A DNA stretch of 64,000 nt from Mycolicibacterium grossiae (GTDB lineage: Bacteria; Actinomycetota; Actinomycetes; Mycobacteriales; Mycobacteriaceae), in contig NZ_CP043474.1 of assembly GCF_008329645.1 (NCBI RefSeq), positions 1,488,001 through 1,552,000 of the forward strand, written 5' to 3'. The first letter of the stretch is position 1. The number at the start of each line of letters is the position of its first letter. Made by a program: the position numbers and the translations under genes. Below, piece after piece: positions 1-8,849 of this stretch. Under the pieces are notes generated by a model that saw only the letters and a list, made by a program, of their open reading frames with translations, was not told the DNA's origin and ran no database searches.

Positions 1-3000
1 CCGGGAAGGTGCCGTACCACACGCACTACATGGACGCGGTGAAGGACGACCTCTTCGCCGCGTTCGAGGGACTGTCCTCGAAAGCCGCTGCGACACCGCT
101 CTATTCCACGGTCACCGGTGAACGGCTCGACGGGTATTCGGCCGGTGCTGCGTACTGGTGGCAGAACACCCGGGCGACGGTGCTGTTCGAACCGGCCGTG
201 CGCCGCATGCTGGACGACGGCTTCACCCACTTCCTCGAACTCGGCCCGCATCCCGTGCTCGCGTCGTCGATCTTCGAGATCGCGGGCACCGAACGGGCCG
301 TCGTCCTCGCCAGCCAGCGGCGCGACGACGACGACCTCCGCACGTTCCTCGACGCCGTGGGCGCCCTGCACGCCCACGGCCACGACGTCGACTGGTCCGC
401 GGTGCATCCCGGACCGTCCTCGGCGCCCCTGCGGCTGCCGTCGTATCCGTGGCAGCTCAAGCGCTACTGGAACGAAACCCCGGAGGCGGCAGAGGAACTG
501 CACTACGCACCGGTGCACCCGCTGCTCGGTCAACCCGTGCACGGGATCCACCCGACGTGGGAGGTCGAGCTCAGCCAGGCGCTGCTGCCGTTCCTGGGCG
601 ATCACCGCGTGCAGGGCAGCGTCGTGGTGCCGGGCGCGGTGTTCGTGGAGATGGCGCTCGCCGCGGCGAAGGCCAGTTACGGCGCGGACCACAGCGTGCA
701 CGACCTCGTCCTGCACCGCGCGCTGATCATCGACGACACCTGCGATCCGATTCTGCGGACGACGTTGAACCAGGACGACGGGACGCTGGAGTTCGCGGCG
801 TTCACCGCCGGTGCCGACGGCGACCTGAAGTGGACGGTCACGGCGACCGCGGAACTCAACACGCTGCCGCGCCGCCCTCGCCGTACCCCGCGCGGCGACG
901 CCTCCGAACCCGTCGCCGCGACGGGACGCGAGGAGTTCTACGCCCGCACCGCCGCGATCGGCTTCGACTACGGCGACGCCTTCCGCCCCATCACCGAAGT
1001 GACGGCGGGGGAGGACTGGGCCGCCGCCGCGATGACGGTCCCCGCCACCATCGCCGGCGACCTCGCCCAGTACCGGTTCCACCCAGCGCTGGTCGACGGG
1101 GCGTTTCAAACGCTCTTCGGCGCACCGTTCCTCGGCAAGGTCGCCCACGACAGTCCGTACCTGCCGACCCGCATCCGCCACGGTGCGGTCTACGGCGCAC
1201 CGACCGCCGCGATGACCGTGCACGTCGACGTCGTGACCGCGACGCGCGAGGAGGTGGAAGCCGACATCACCATCACCGATGAGCACGGCGACCTGCTCGC
1301 GGTGTTCGACGGCTTCACGGTCCAGTCACTCACCGCGTCGTCGCGCATGTCGCCCGAGCGCATCGACAAGGGTCTCTACGAGATCGACTGGCAGGAACAC
1401 GAACCCGAACTCGCCGACGCCGAGCCGCCGATGTCGATCGAGGCCCGGTCCTGGTTGGTGTTCGCCGATCGCAGCGGGGTCGGCGCCGCCGTCGCCGAGC
1501 GGCTCCGCAGTACCGGACACGACGTACGGACGGTCGCTCACCAGGACGTCGCCGCCCTCGTCGAGACCGACGACGGCTGGGCGATCGACCCGAGCCGTCC
1601 CGACCACCTCCACGAATTGATCGCGGCGCACCTCGACTCGGGTGCCGGTCTCACCGACGTCGTCGACTGCTGGCCGATGGACGTGGTGGACCGTGCGGCC
1701 GATGCGGAGGATCTCGGCGTCCTCACGGTCCTGCGGCTCGTGCAGGCGCTCGCCGGGCAGGACGGTGCCTCACCCCGGTTGCACCTGGTGACCGCCGGCG
1801 CGCAACCCGCGCTCGGTACCGAACGCCTCGCGGTCGAGCAAGCCGCGGTCTGGGGCCTCGGGAGGGTGATCGGTCACCAGGAATTCGGCGACCGCTGGGG
1901 CGGACTCGTCGACGTCGACCCCGACGCCGACGCCACCGCAACCGCACGGCGGCTCCACGACCACCTCGTCGGTGGCGGTGAGGATCAGGTGGCGTTGCGC
2001 GGCGACCGGACCCTGGTCCCGCGGCTGCGACAGTGCGCCACGTTGACGCGTCCCTTCCCGACCAAGCTCGCCCCGGACGGCACCTACGTCGTCACCGGCG
2101 GCGCGGGGGCGCTCGGCCGCACCGTCGCGACGTTCCTCGCCGAGCGTGGCGCCCGGCACGTGGTGCTGTTGGGACGGACCGCCGTTCCGCCGCGCGATCA
2201 GTGGGCCGCCCTGGGTGACGATCATCCCCAGGCCGCGGTCGTGGACGCCATCCGCGCCGTCGAACGCCTCGGCGCCCGCGTCTCCACGGCGAGCGTCGAC
2301 GTGACCGACGTCGAGCAGCTGCGGTGCTGGCTGGATCGTCACGCTCGCGAGGACGGCCGTCCCGTGCGTGGTGTCGTCCACGCCGCCGGTACGGTGCACG
2401 ACCAGTTGCTGGTGAACCTCGGCGAGGACGACTTCCGAAAGGTGTTGCAGCCGAAAATCGATGGCACCCGCGCCCTCGACGACGTCTTCGGCGGCCAGGA
2501 TCTCGATTTCTTCGTGCTGTTCGGATCGGCGGGCTCGGTCATCTCGGCCCCGGGACAGGGAAACTACGCCGCCGCGAACGCCTTCCTCGACGCCTTCGCC
2601 CACGACCGCCACGCTCGCGGACTCCCGGCACTCACCATCGGCTGGGGACCGTGGTCGGTGGGCATGGTGGAGGAACTCGACCTCGAGGCGAGCTACGCGC
2701 AACGGGGCATCGAACTCATCACGCCCGCCGCCGGGGCGCTCATCCTCGACCGACTCATCGGACAGCGGACCCCACACGTCGTCGCGATCAGCGCGGACTG
2801 GGGACGGGCCCGGCACCTCGGTCTCGGTGGTCGGCTGCCCGCGATGTTCTCCGGATTGGACGTCGCCGACGCGTCGGCGACGTCGGCGGCCGCGGACACG
2901 TCGATCCTCGACGAGCTGGCCCGCACACCGGACGCACAGCGCCTCGAGGTCGTCACCGAACACGTCCGGCGGCTCGTCGCGGGCGTCTTCGACTGCGCAG

Positions 3001-3317
3001 TCACCGACATCGACCCGGGCGACGTCCTGGACGACATCGGGCTCGACTCGATGATGGCCATGGACTTCCGGGTGCGCATCAACACCACGTTCTCGATCGA
3101 CATGTCGGTCCTGGAGATACTCAAGGGCGTGAGCGTCGACTCCGTCGCCGACCGCGTGCTCGCGGAACTGCATGCGGTGCACGGCGACGCGACCGCGGTC
3201 GCGGACGCGCCACCGGCGTCCACCGGTGACGACCTCGACCAGCTGATCGACGAGCTGTCCGAGGACGACCTGCGGGCGCTGCTCGCCGAACTGGACGCGG
3301 ACGAGGGGACGTCATGA
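1..3317 (+). CDS. Modular type I polyketide synthase, C-terminal part (AT end-DH-KR-ACP)
   Basis: The frame is open from the window edge, so the gene is cut at its 5' end; the GTG at base 9 is internal. The visible part reads in order as follows. First is the tail of an acyltransferase domain, with the usual GPHPVLASS stretch. Next is a dehydratase with the HxxxGxxxxP motif (HRVQGSVVVP, His near visible residue 199) and a later LVDGAFQ Asp motif. A ketoreductase follows, with TGGAGALG near residue 696 and a Ser-Tyr-Asn active site in the GSAGS...GNYAAAN stretch. Last is an acyl carrier domain with GLDSMM, where Ser1014 should carry phosphopantetheine. No enoylreductase lies between DH and KR and no thioesterase follows the ACP. 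The module would therefore leave a double bond and pass the chain on or need a separate release enzyme. An ABC exporter starts 36 bases downstream, suggesting that the product is exported. The product itself cannot be told. Confidence 0.93.
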   Translation, partial: GKVPYHTHYMDAVKDDLFAAFEGLSSKAAATPLYSTVTGERLDGYSAGAAYWWQNTRATVLFEPAVRRMLDDGFTHFLELGPHPVLASSIFEIAGTERAVVLASQRRDDDDLRTFLDAVGALHAHGHDVDWSAVHPGPSSAPLRLPSYPWQLKRYWNETPEAAEELHYAPVHPLLGQPVHGIHPTWEVELSQALLPFLGDHRVQGSVVVPGAVFVEMALAAAKASYGADHSVHDLVLHRALIIDDTCDPILRTTLNQDDGTLEFAAFTAGADGDLKWTVTATAELNTLPRRPRRTPRGDASEPVAATGREEFYARTAAIGFDYGDAFRPITEVTAGEDWAAAAMTVPATIAGDLAQYRFHPALVDGAFQTLFGAPFLGKVAHDSPYLPTRIRHGAVYGAPTAAMTVHVDVVTATREEVEADITITDEHGDLLAVFDGFTVQSLTASSRMSPERIDKGLYEIDWQEHEPELADAEPPMSIEARSWLVFADRSGVGAAVAERLRSTGHDVRTVAHQDVAALVETDDGWAIDPSRPDHLHELIAAHLDSGAGLTDVVDCWPMDVVDRAADAEDLGVLTVLRLVQALAGQDGASPRLHLVTAGAQPALGTERLAVEQAAVWGLGRVIGHQEFGDRWGGLVDVDPDADATATARRLHDHLVGGGEDQVALRGDRTLVPRLRQCATLTRPFPTKLAPDGTYVVTGGAGALGRTVATFLAERGARHVVLLGRTAVPPRDQWAALGDDHPQAAVVDAIRAVERLGARVSTASVDVTDVEQLRCWLDRHAREDGRPVRGVVHAAGTVHDQLLVNLGEDDFRKVLQPKIDGTRALDDVFGGQDLDFFVLFGSAGSVISAPGQGNYAAANAFLDAFAHDRHARGLPALTIGWGPWSVGMVEELDLEASYAQRGIELITPAAGALILDRLIGQRTPHVVAISADWGRARHLGLGGRLPAMFSGLDVADASATSAAADTSILDELARTPDAQRLEVVTEHVRRLVAGVFDCAVTDIDPGDVLDDIGLDSMMAMDFRVRINTTFSIDMSVLEILKGVSVDSVADRVLAELHAVHGDATAVADAPPASTGDDLDQLIDELSEDDLRALLAELDADEGTS

Positions 3318-3353
3318 GCGACGAGGGGACGTCGTGACGGCGGGTGCCTCCCC

Positions 3354-4211
3354 GTGGTGGCGGTGAGCGGTCCGGCGTCGGCGACCGCGGTCCACGTGCG
3401 GGGTCTGGCGAAGGCCTACGGCCGCACGCAGGCGGTGCGCGACCTCGACCTCGACGTCGGTCGCGGAGAGGTGTTCGCCATCCTCGGTCCGAACGGAGCC
3501 GGGAAGACCACGACGATCGAGATCCTCGAGGGCAACCGCCGGCGCGACGCCGGCGAGGTGCGCGTCCTGGGTGAGGATCCCGGAACCGCGGGCCGCGCGT
3601 GGCGGGCGCGGATCGGCATCGTGCTGCAGGAGGTCAGTGACGCCGGCATGCTGACCGTGCGTGAGACCGTCGGGATGTTCACCAATTGCTACGGCCGGAC
3701 CCGTGATCGGGACGAGGTGCTCGACCTCGTCGGCCTCGGTGCGGTATCCGGGTCGCGGGTGCGGGCCCTCTCCGGAGGGCAGCGCCGCCGGCTCGACGTC
3801 GCCCTCGGCATCATCGGCACGCCGGAACTCGTCTTCCTCGACGAGCCGACCACCGGTTTCGATCCCGAGGCGCGGCGCCAGTTCTGGGACCTCATCCGGC
3901 TCTTGGCGCAGGACGGTACGACGATCCTGCTCACCACCCACTACCTCGAGGAGGCTGCGGCGCTGGCCGACCGCGTCGCGGTGATCGCCGGCGGTCGGGT
4001 GGTGGCCGTCGATTCGCCGGCGCGGCTGACCGGCCACGTGAACACCGCAGCGACGGTCCGTTGGCTGGAGGGCGACGTCGTCCACGTCGAGACCACCGAC
4101 CACCCGACCGAGCTGATCCGCCGGCGCAGCGCCGCGGGGGAACTGGAGCAGTTGACGGTCACCCGACCGACGCTGGAGGACGCCTACCTGCATCTGATCG
4201 GCCTCGCCTGA
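3354..4211 (+). CDS. ABC transporter ATP-binding protein, DrrA/CcmA type
   Basis: This is a 285-residue nucleotide-binding subunit of an ABC-2 type exporter. Walker A is GPNGAGKTTT, the signature is LSGGQRRRLDVAL, Walker B is LVFLDEPTTGFDP, and an H-loop TTH follows, all at normal spacing. The C-terminal extension after the H-loop is typical of DrrA-like drug and lipid exporters. Its stop codon shares one base with the ATG of the permease gene (TGATG), so the two are translationally coupled. The start is uncertain among GTG codons at 3354, 3357 and 3363, and no strong ribosome site was seen. Given the polyketide synthase just upstream, the likely cargo is a polyketide or polyketide-derived lipid; this is inference from position. 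Confidence 0.92.
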   Translation: MVAVSGPASATAVHVRGLAKAYGRTQAVRDLDLDVGRGEVFAILGPNGAGKTTTIEILEGNRRRDAGEVRVLGEDPGTAGRAWRARIGIVLQEVSDAGMLTVRETVGMFTNCYGRTRDRDEVLDLVGLGAVSGSRVRALSGGQRRRLDVALGIIGTPELVFLDEPTTGFDPEARRQFWDLIRLLAQDGTTILLTTHYLEEAAALADRVAVIAGGRVVAVDSPARLTGHVNTAATVRWLEGDVVHVETTDHPTELIRRRSAAGELEQLTVTRPTLEDAYLHLIGLA

Positions 4212-5053
4212 TGGGCGTCGGCAATGCGCTGCCGCGGCACCGCGCGTCGGGTGAGCAGGCACTGCCGTCCGCGGTGCGGATCGGCTTCTCGCGCGTGCTG
4301 CCGGAACTGAAGATGTTCTACCGGCGTCCCGAGCAGATGGTGCTCACGTTCTCCATGCCCACCATCATCTGCTTGCTGCTGGGGTCGATCTTCTCGGCGA
4401 AGCTGCCCAACAGTCAGGTGAGCACCGGTGCCGTGCTGGCGGCCAGCATGCTCGCCTACGGAATCTTGTCGACGTCCTTCATCAACCTCGGCATCAGCAT
4501 CGCCGCGGACCGCGACACCGGCGCGCTGCGGCGGCTGCGCGGGACGCCGACCACGGCGTCGTCCTACTTCATCGGCAAGATCGTGCTCGTCGCGATCGTC
4601 AGCCTGGCCGAAGCGGTGATCCTGCTGGCCGTCGGCGTGCTGGTCTTCGATCTGCGGCTGCCGTCGGACGCCTACGGCTGGTTCACCCTGTCCTGGGTGT
4701 TCGCGCTCGGCATCGTCAGCTGCTCGCTGCTCGGCATCTTCATCAGCAACCTCGCGAGCAACGCCGTGTCGGCGGCCGTCATCACCAACGGGCCGGCCGT
4801 CGGCCTGCAGTTCCTGTCGGGCACCTACGTCCCGCTGATGGTGCTGCCGACGTGGATGCTCGTCGTCGGATCACTGTTCCCGGTGAAGTGGATGGCGCAG
4901 GGCTTCCGCTCGGTGCTGCTGCCTCCCGAGATGGTCTCGATCGAACCCGCGGGGACGTGGGAGCACGGGCGGATCTTCCTGGTGCTCGCCGCGTGGAGTG
5001 TGGGCGGGCTCATCGGCTGCCTGTCGGTGTTCCGCTGGTCCGACCGCGGCTGA
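4211..5053 (+). CDS. ABC-2 type transporter permease, DrrB-like
   Basis: The 280-residue protein has about six hydrophobic segments: near residues 40-60, 75-95, 115-140, 150-175, 185-215 and 255-275. The hydrophilic stretch RDTGALRRLRGTP lies between the second and third, which is the layout of ABC-2 permeases. The frame is open further upstream, but the ATG at 4211 overlaps the stop of the ATPase gene and gives a normal family length, so I chose it. It should form the membrane part of the exporter with the preceding ATPase. There is no third drrC-like permease in this operon, so a homodimeric permease is the simplest picture. Confidence 0.9.
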   Translation: MGVGNALPRHRASGEQALPSAVRIGFSRVLPELKMFYRRPEQMVLTFSMPTIICLLLGSIFSAKLPNSQVSTGAVLAASMLAYGILSTSFINLGISIAADRDTGALRRLRGTPTTASSYFIGKIVLVAIVSLAEAVILLAVGVLVFDLRLPSDAYGWFTLSWVFALGIVSCSLLGIFISNLASNAVSAAVITNGPAVGLQFLSGTYVPLMVLPTWMLVVGSLFPVKWMAQGFRSVLLPPEMVSIEPAGTWEHGRIFLVLAAWSVGGLIGCLSVFRWSDRG

Positions 5054-5133
5054 GCGTGGGGGTCGCGCACGCGCGGCGGCCGAATCGCGTGCACTAGGCG
5101 CACGCTCGAGACCGAGATGGATGCCCGACCCCT

Positions 5134-5173
5134 TGTGACGTGACCGCCGTCACAGTATTGTGACCAGTGGTCA
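5134..5173. promoter_or_regulatory. Two inverted repeats before the TetR-R2lox operon, likely operator
   Basis: TGTGACG (5134-5140) and CGTCACA (5148-5154) form a perfect 7-bp inverted repeat. Just after it, TGACCAGTGGTCA (5161-5173) is a 13-bp palindrome. A TATTGT (5156-5161) that fits a mycobacterial -10 box lies between them and touches the second palindrome. This arrangement suits self-repression by the TetR protein that starts at 5195. A GAGGAGG ribosome site precedes that ATG. Confidence 0.55.
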
Positions 5174-5194
5174 TATTGCCGACGAGGAGGTCGG

Positions 5195-5875
5195 ATGCCG
5201 ACGGTCACGTGGTCACGACTCGCGGGGGAACGGCGCGCCGCGGTGGTTGCCGCCGCCGAGGCCGAATTCGCCGCGCACGGCTTCTCCGGCGGCAGCCTCA
5301 ACGTCATCGCCCGCCGCGCGGGCGTCGCCAAGGGCAGCCTGTTCCAGTACTTCGCCGACAAGCGGGACCTGTACGCCTACATCACCGACGTCGGCAGCCA
5401 GCGGGTCCGTGCGCACATGGAGGCGCGGATCCGCGACCTCGATCCGAGCCGGCCGTTCTTCGAATTCCTCACCGACCTGCTCGACGAGTGGGTCGCCTAC
5501 TTCGCCGAGCATCCTCGCGAGCGATCGCTGCACGCCGCGTCCAGCTTCGAGGTGGACACCGATGCGCGCGTGAGCGTCCGCGCCGTCGTGCATCACCACT
5601 ACCTGCAGGTGCTGCGGCCACTGGTCGAGGACGCCAAGCGCCGCGGTGACCTCCGTGTCGACGCCGACACCGACACGCTGCTGTCGCTGTTGCTCATGCT
5701 CCTGCCCCATCTGGCCCTCGCGCCGTACGTGCGCGGCATGGACCCGATCCTCGGCCTCGACGAGTTGTCCTCCGAACAACCGACTCTCGTCGTCCGCCGT
5801 TACGTCGCGGTCCTCGCCGCGGCGTTCGCCCCCCTGCCTCAGCCCCAGCCCATCGACGAAAGGTCACGCTCATGA
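5195..5875 (+). CDS. TetR family transcriptional regulator, linked to R2lox
   Basis: The 226-residue protein has an N-terminal TetR helix-turn-helix: [20 protein letters not shown], then [21 protein letters not shown], covering about residues 10-55. The ligand-binding part is helical and divergent, as usual. Its stop overlaps the ATG of the R2lox gene by four bases (ATGA), so the regulator and oxidase are made together. The same gene pair, a TetR followed by R2lox, is known in M. tuberculosis as Rv0232-Rv0233. The ATG at 5195 has a GAGGAGG ribosome site in front. Confidence 0.93.
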   Translation: MPTVTWSRLAGERRAAVVAAAEAEFAAHGFSGGSLNVIARRAGVAKGSLFQYFADKRDLYAYITDVGSQRVRAHMEARIRDLDPSRPFFEFLTDLLDEWVAYFAEHPRERSLHAASSFEVDTDARVSVRAVVHHHYLQVLRPLVEDAKRRGDLRVDADTDTLLSLLLMLLPHLALAPYVRGMDPILGLDELSSEQPTLVVRRYVAVLAAAFAPLPQPQPIDERSRS

Positions 5876-6810
5876 CGAGGACACGGTCCGACTCGCTCGC
5901 CGCCGGCGGTCTCAACTGGGACAGTCTGCCGCTCAAGCTCTTCGCCGGCGGCAACGCGAAGTTCTGGGATCCCGCCGACATCGACTTCTCCCGCGACCGC
6001 GCCGACTGGGAGGCACTGTCGAACCTCGAAAGGGACTGGGCCACCAGGCTGTGCGCCGAGTTCATCGCCGGTGAGGAGGCGGTGACGCAGGACATTCAGC
6101 CGTTCATGGCGGCGATGCGGGCCGAGGGCCGACTCGGCGACGAGATGTACCTGACGCAGTTCGCCTTCGAGGAAGCCAAGCACACCCAGGTGTTCCGGAT
6201 GTGGCTCGACGCGGTGGGCATCACCGAGGATCTGCAGCACTACCTCGACGACCTGCCCGCCTACCGGCAGATCTTCTACGACGAACTGCCCGCGTCGCTC
6301 GACGCGCTCGCCACCGACCCGTCACCCGCCGCGCAGGTGCGGGCGTCGGTCACCTACAACCATGTGATCGAGGGCATGATGGCGCTCACGGGATACTATG
6401 CGTGGCATCGCATTTGCGTCGACCGCGGCATCCTTCCGGGCATGCAGCGGCTGGTGCGCCACATCGGCGACGACGAGCGCAGGCACATGGCCTGGGGCAC
6501 CTTCACCTGCCGTCGGCACGTCGCCGCCGATGACGAGAACTGGAACGTCTTCGAGGCCAGGATGAACGAGCTGATCCCCTTGGCGCTGCGCAACACCGAG
6601 GAGGCCTTCGCCCTCTACGACGAGGTGCCGTTCGGGTTCGGCAAGGACGAATTCCAGCAGTACGCCGCCGACAAGGGCATGCGGCGGTTCGGCACCATCA
6701 GCAGTGCCCGGGGCCGCGCGCTCGCCGAGATCGACGTCGACTACACGCCGCTGCATCTCGAGGAGACCTTCGCCGACGAGGACAGCAAGACGCTCGCGGC
6801 CTCGGCCTGA
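5872..6810 (+). CDS. R2-like ligand-binding oxidase (Mn/Fe R2lox)
   Basis: The 312-residue protein has the ferritin-like fold of ribonucleotide reductase R2 but belongs to the R2lox group, which binds a Mn/Fe centre and a fatty-acid-like ligand rather than making a tyrosyl radical. All expected residues sit at the M. tuberculosis R2lox positions: metal ligands Glu68, Glu101, His104, Glu167, Glu202 and His205 (in GEEAV, FEEAKH, HVIEG and DDERRH), plus Val71 and Tyr162, which form the tyrosine-valine ether cross-link in the known enzyme. It starts inside the stop of the TetR gene. The 3' end faces a 25-bp perfect inverted repeat. The family's physiological substrate is not settled; an oxidative role in lipid metabolism is often suggested. 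Confidence 0.96.
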   Translation: MTRTRSDSLAAGGLNWDSLPLKLFAGGNAKFWDPADIDFSRDRADWEALSNLERDWATRLCAEFIAGEEAVTQDIQPFMAAMRAEGRLGDEMYLTQFAFEEAKHTQVFRMWLDAVGITEDLQHYLDDLPAYRQIFYDELPASLDALATDPSPAAQVRASVTYNHVIEGMMALTGYYAWHRICVDRGILPGMQRLVRHIGDDERRHMAWGTFTCRRHVAADDENWNVFEARMNELIPLALRNTEEAFALYDEVPFGFGKDEFQQYAADKGMRRFGTISSARGRALAEIDVDYTPLHLEETFADEDSKTLAASA

Positions 6811-6834
6811 CGCGTCCGGCCTGACGCGCCCCCG

Positions 6835-6897
6835 CGCCGAAATGACATTCCCTGCGATCAGCGGGTGCGCTCGATCGCAGGGAATGTCATTTCGGCG
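6835..6897. repeat. 25-bp perfect inverted repeat; palindromic repeat family copy 1 and likely two-way terminator
   Basis: Arms 6835-6859 and 6873-6897 are perfect reverse complements with a 13-base loop. The core, ATGACATTCCCTGCG and its complement, recurs at 42310-42368 with a different loop. It sits between two convergent genes, the oxidase and the MPT63-like gene, so it can act as a bidirectional terminator. The shared core at two unrelated loci marks it as a dispersed repeat. Confidence 0.85.
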
Positions 6898-6907
6898 GAA
6901 AGTGCCG

Positions 6908-7582
6908 CTAGTTGTTGCCGACCGGAGGCGTGCCGCCGGCGGGACCGTAGGGGCCGTTCTGGACGCCGTTGCTGATCGACGGCGGCATGGCCTCGTTGGG
7001 GCCGGTCGAGCCCGAGACGCCGCCGGAGCCGGGGGTCGTCGTCGTCGACGATCCGCCGGTACCGCCGGTGCTGGTGTCCGAGCCGGGCACGACCTCGGCG
7101 GGATCGATGGGTTGCACGCCCACCCAGCCGAGCAGGTCCTGGAAGTTGGCGTTGAAGATGACGCTGTCGGGGTTCTCGCCGACGACGTCGAAGTACAGCT
7201 TGCCGGTGTTGCTGCCGCCCTGGCCCAGGGGTGCACCGCTCAGCGTGGACACCGGCAGCGAGCGGTAGTCCGCGCCACCGGGAGTGCGGGCGAGGAAGTT
7301 GCCCGGCTGCGGGGTGACGGTGCCGACGACCGCGTCGGTCGTGACGTTCGCCTCGTAGAGGCGGCCGGCGAGCGGGTAGGGGACGGCGTCGCGGCTAGGC
7401 CGGAGATTCTTGACCGTGTAACCGATTTCGCTGCTGAAGTCCGACAGCGAGTAGAAATCCTTGAGCGTCTCCTGGACGCCGAAACCCTTGATGTTGTTGA
7501 TCGCCGATGCAGGCGCGAGGGGGGAGACGGCGAACAGCGCTGCCGCGCCGACGATGGCGCCTGCGATACGGGTCTTCTTCAC
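6908..7582 (-). CDS. Secreted MPT63-like immunogenic protein (DUF1942 family) with low-complexity tail
   Basis: The N-terminus is a Sec signal peptide: MKKTR, a hydrophobic core, then PASA before the likely cut near residue 27. Residues about 28-165 match the MPT63 pattern: a beta-sandwich of YPLAGRLYEANVTT type, TVTPQPGNFLART, then GKLYFDVVGENP and FQDLLGW, close to GKIYFDVTG and MEDLLIW in MPT63. Unlike MPT63, about 55 extra residues rich in Gly, Ser, Thr and Pro follow. These may be a flexible cell-wall tail. The function of the family is not known; MPT63 is a secreted antigen. The gene stands alone and converges on the R2lox operon. Confidence 0.86.
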   Translation of the reverse strand: MKKTRIAGAIVGAAALFAVSPLAPASAINNIKGFGVQETLKDFYSLSDFSSEIGYTVKNLRPSRDAVPYPLAGRLYEANVTTDAVVGTVTPQPGNFLARTPGGADYRSLPVSTLSGAPLGQGGSNTGKLYFDVVGENPDSVIFNANFQDLLGWVGVQPIDPAEVVPGSDTSTGGTGGSSTTTTPGSGGVSGSTGPNEAMPPSISNGVQNGPYGPAGGTPPVGNN

Positions 7583-7694
7583 TGAAAGGTTCCTTCCGCA
7601 ACTAGTGTGCGATGCGGTTACCCCGGGCCTGCATCAGCAAACGAGATTGCCACGTGGCGATCGCAATCCGTCACATTCCGGACGGCGTGCGGTG

Positions 7695-8243
7695 CTAGGC
7701 AGCGAATTCCGGCTTGAGCCGGCAGTGCTTGAAGTGCAGGCAGACGGTGGTGCCGTCAGCGGTACCGTCGATCTTCACGTCGTCGGCCATCGCATGCATC
7801 AAGGCGATGCCGCGGCCGCGTTGACCACGCGGGGATCCGGGCACCGGTTCGATCCACGTCCCGTGGTCGGTCACGCAGATGACGACCATGGCGGTGGGCA
7901 CGTCGAGGCTGACGTCGAGGACCATCGGGCCCGGCGTCTCGCGGCCGCGGTACGCGTGATCGGCGCAGTTGGCCAGCGCCTCGCACACCGTGACGAGGAT
8001 GTCGGCCCGGCGTTCACCGCTGACCTCCAAGGTGTCGGCGATCCAATCGTCGACCATCAGGCGCAGTGCCGTGGCGGTGCGTGCGTCGGCAGGACCGCGC
8101 TGTTGCCAGCGCGTGCGCACCGCATTGGACGTGATCACCATGCCGGGGGTGATACCCACCACATCGCCGGTCCCAATCGCCGCCGGGTCGCCTTTTCCGA
8201 TCCGTGACGCGCGCGGGTCCGTTGCGTGCCGCGTGGAGTCCAT
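7695..8243 (-). CDS. RsbW-like ATP-binding protein (anti-sigma factor kinase fold)
   Basis: The 182-residue protein has a GHKL ATPase fold. The N-box-like segment is VCEALANCADHAY, the G1-like segment is VTDHGTW, and the glycine-rich lid is RGRGIALMHAMADDV. This is the pattern of serine kinases of the RsbW/SpoIIAB type, which bind a sigma factor and phosphorylate a STAS antagonist. No sigma factor or antagonist is adjacent; a STAS protein is at 20543-20914. Role in partner switching is inferred from family. The ATG at 8243 is the chosen start. Confidence 0.85.
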   Translation of the reverse strand: MDSTRHATDPRASRIGKGDPAAIGTGDVVGITPGMVITSNAVRTRWQQRGPADARTATALRLMVDDWIADTLEVSGERRADILVTVCEALANCADHAYRGRETPGPMVLDVSLDVPTAMVVICVTDHGTWIEPVPGSPRGQRGRGIALMHAMADDVKIDGTADGTTVCLHFKHCRLKPEFAA

Positions 8244-8379
8244 GGCTGCCCATCCGTCGGTTCGACCGCGTCGGCGCCAACGGTCCGTGTTCTCGACGCC
8301 GTGAGGACATCATTCGTCGGCGGCGGCGTCTTCGCTCGCGGATCGCGCATCTTCGTCGCGGACCGGTGCGCGCGCCCAC

Positions 8380-8385
8380 TAGGTT
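8380..8385 (+). promoter_or_regulatory. Possible -10 box for a leaderless transcript of the HadA-like gene
   Basis: TAGGTT fits the mycobacterial TANNNT -10 pattern and ends seven bases before the GTG at 8393, where no ribosome site is visible. That spacing places transcription start at or next to the start codon. Confidence 0.35.
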
Positions 8386-8392
8386 CGACGTC

Positions 8393-8845
8393 GTGGCGCT
8401 CTCCCCGGACATCGTCGGCCTGACGTACCTGTATCCCGATCACTTCGAGGTCGGGCGCGAGAAGATCCGCGAGTACGCCGCGGCCGTCCAGAACGACGAC
8501 GCCGCCTACACCGACGAGGACGCCGCCCGCGCACTCGGCCACGACGCGCTGCTGGCGCCGCTCACGTTCATCTCCATCTTCGGGCTGCAGGCACAGATGG
8601 CGTTCTTCGAGCACGCCAACATCCCGATCACCGAGGAGAAGATCGTCCAGGTCGAGCAGGGTTTGGTGTTCCTGCGACCGATCAAGGCCGGCGACAAGCT
8701 GTACTGCCACATCCGGCTGGACTCGCTGCGCCGGCAGTTCGGCGCCGACGTCCTGACGATCCGCAGCCGCATCACGAATCAGAACGGCGAGGTCGTGCAG
8801 GAGGACTACACGACGATGGCGGGTCGCACCGAGACCGAGGACTAA
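8393..8845 (+). CDS. HadA/HadC-like hot-dog dehydratase subunit
   Basis: The 150-residue protein aligns by eye with HadA and HadC of the FAS-II (3R)-hydroxyacyl-ACP dehydratase: YPDHFEVGREKIREYA, ALLAPLTF, VEQGLVFLRPIKAGDKLYC and EDYTTMAGR. HadA-type subunits recognise the acyl chain and lack the catalytic Asp/His, which a HadB-type partner supplies. No separate hadB lies next to it. The neighbouring convergent gene is a fused HadA/HadB protein. The frame is open 189 bases upstream, but the GTG at 8393 gives the family N-terminus (ALSPDIVG). Confidence 0.88.
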   Translation: MALSPDIVGLTYLYPDHFEVGREKIREYAAAVQNDDAAYTDEDAARALGHDALLAPLTFISIFGLQAQMAFFEHANIPITEEKIVQVEQGLVFLRPIKAGDKLYCHIRLDSLRRQFGADVLTIRSRITNQNGEVVQEDYTTMAGRTETED

Positions 8846-8849
8846 AGGG

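Noticed and set aside
1..5053. Assignment of the PKS-exporter locus to the PDIM (pps-drr) cluster.
   Set aside because: The PKS module (DH-KR-ACP, no ER) and the single DrrB-like permease do not fit the ppsA-E drrABC order. No mas or papA5 gene is in view.
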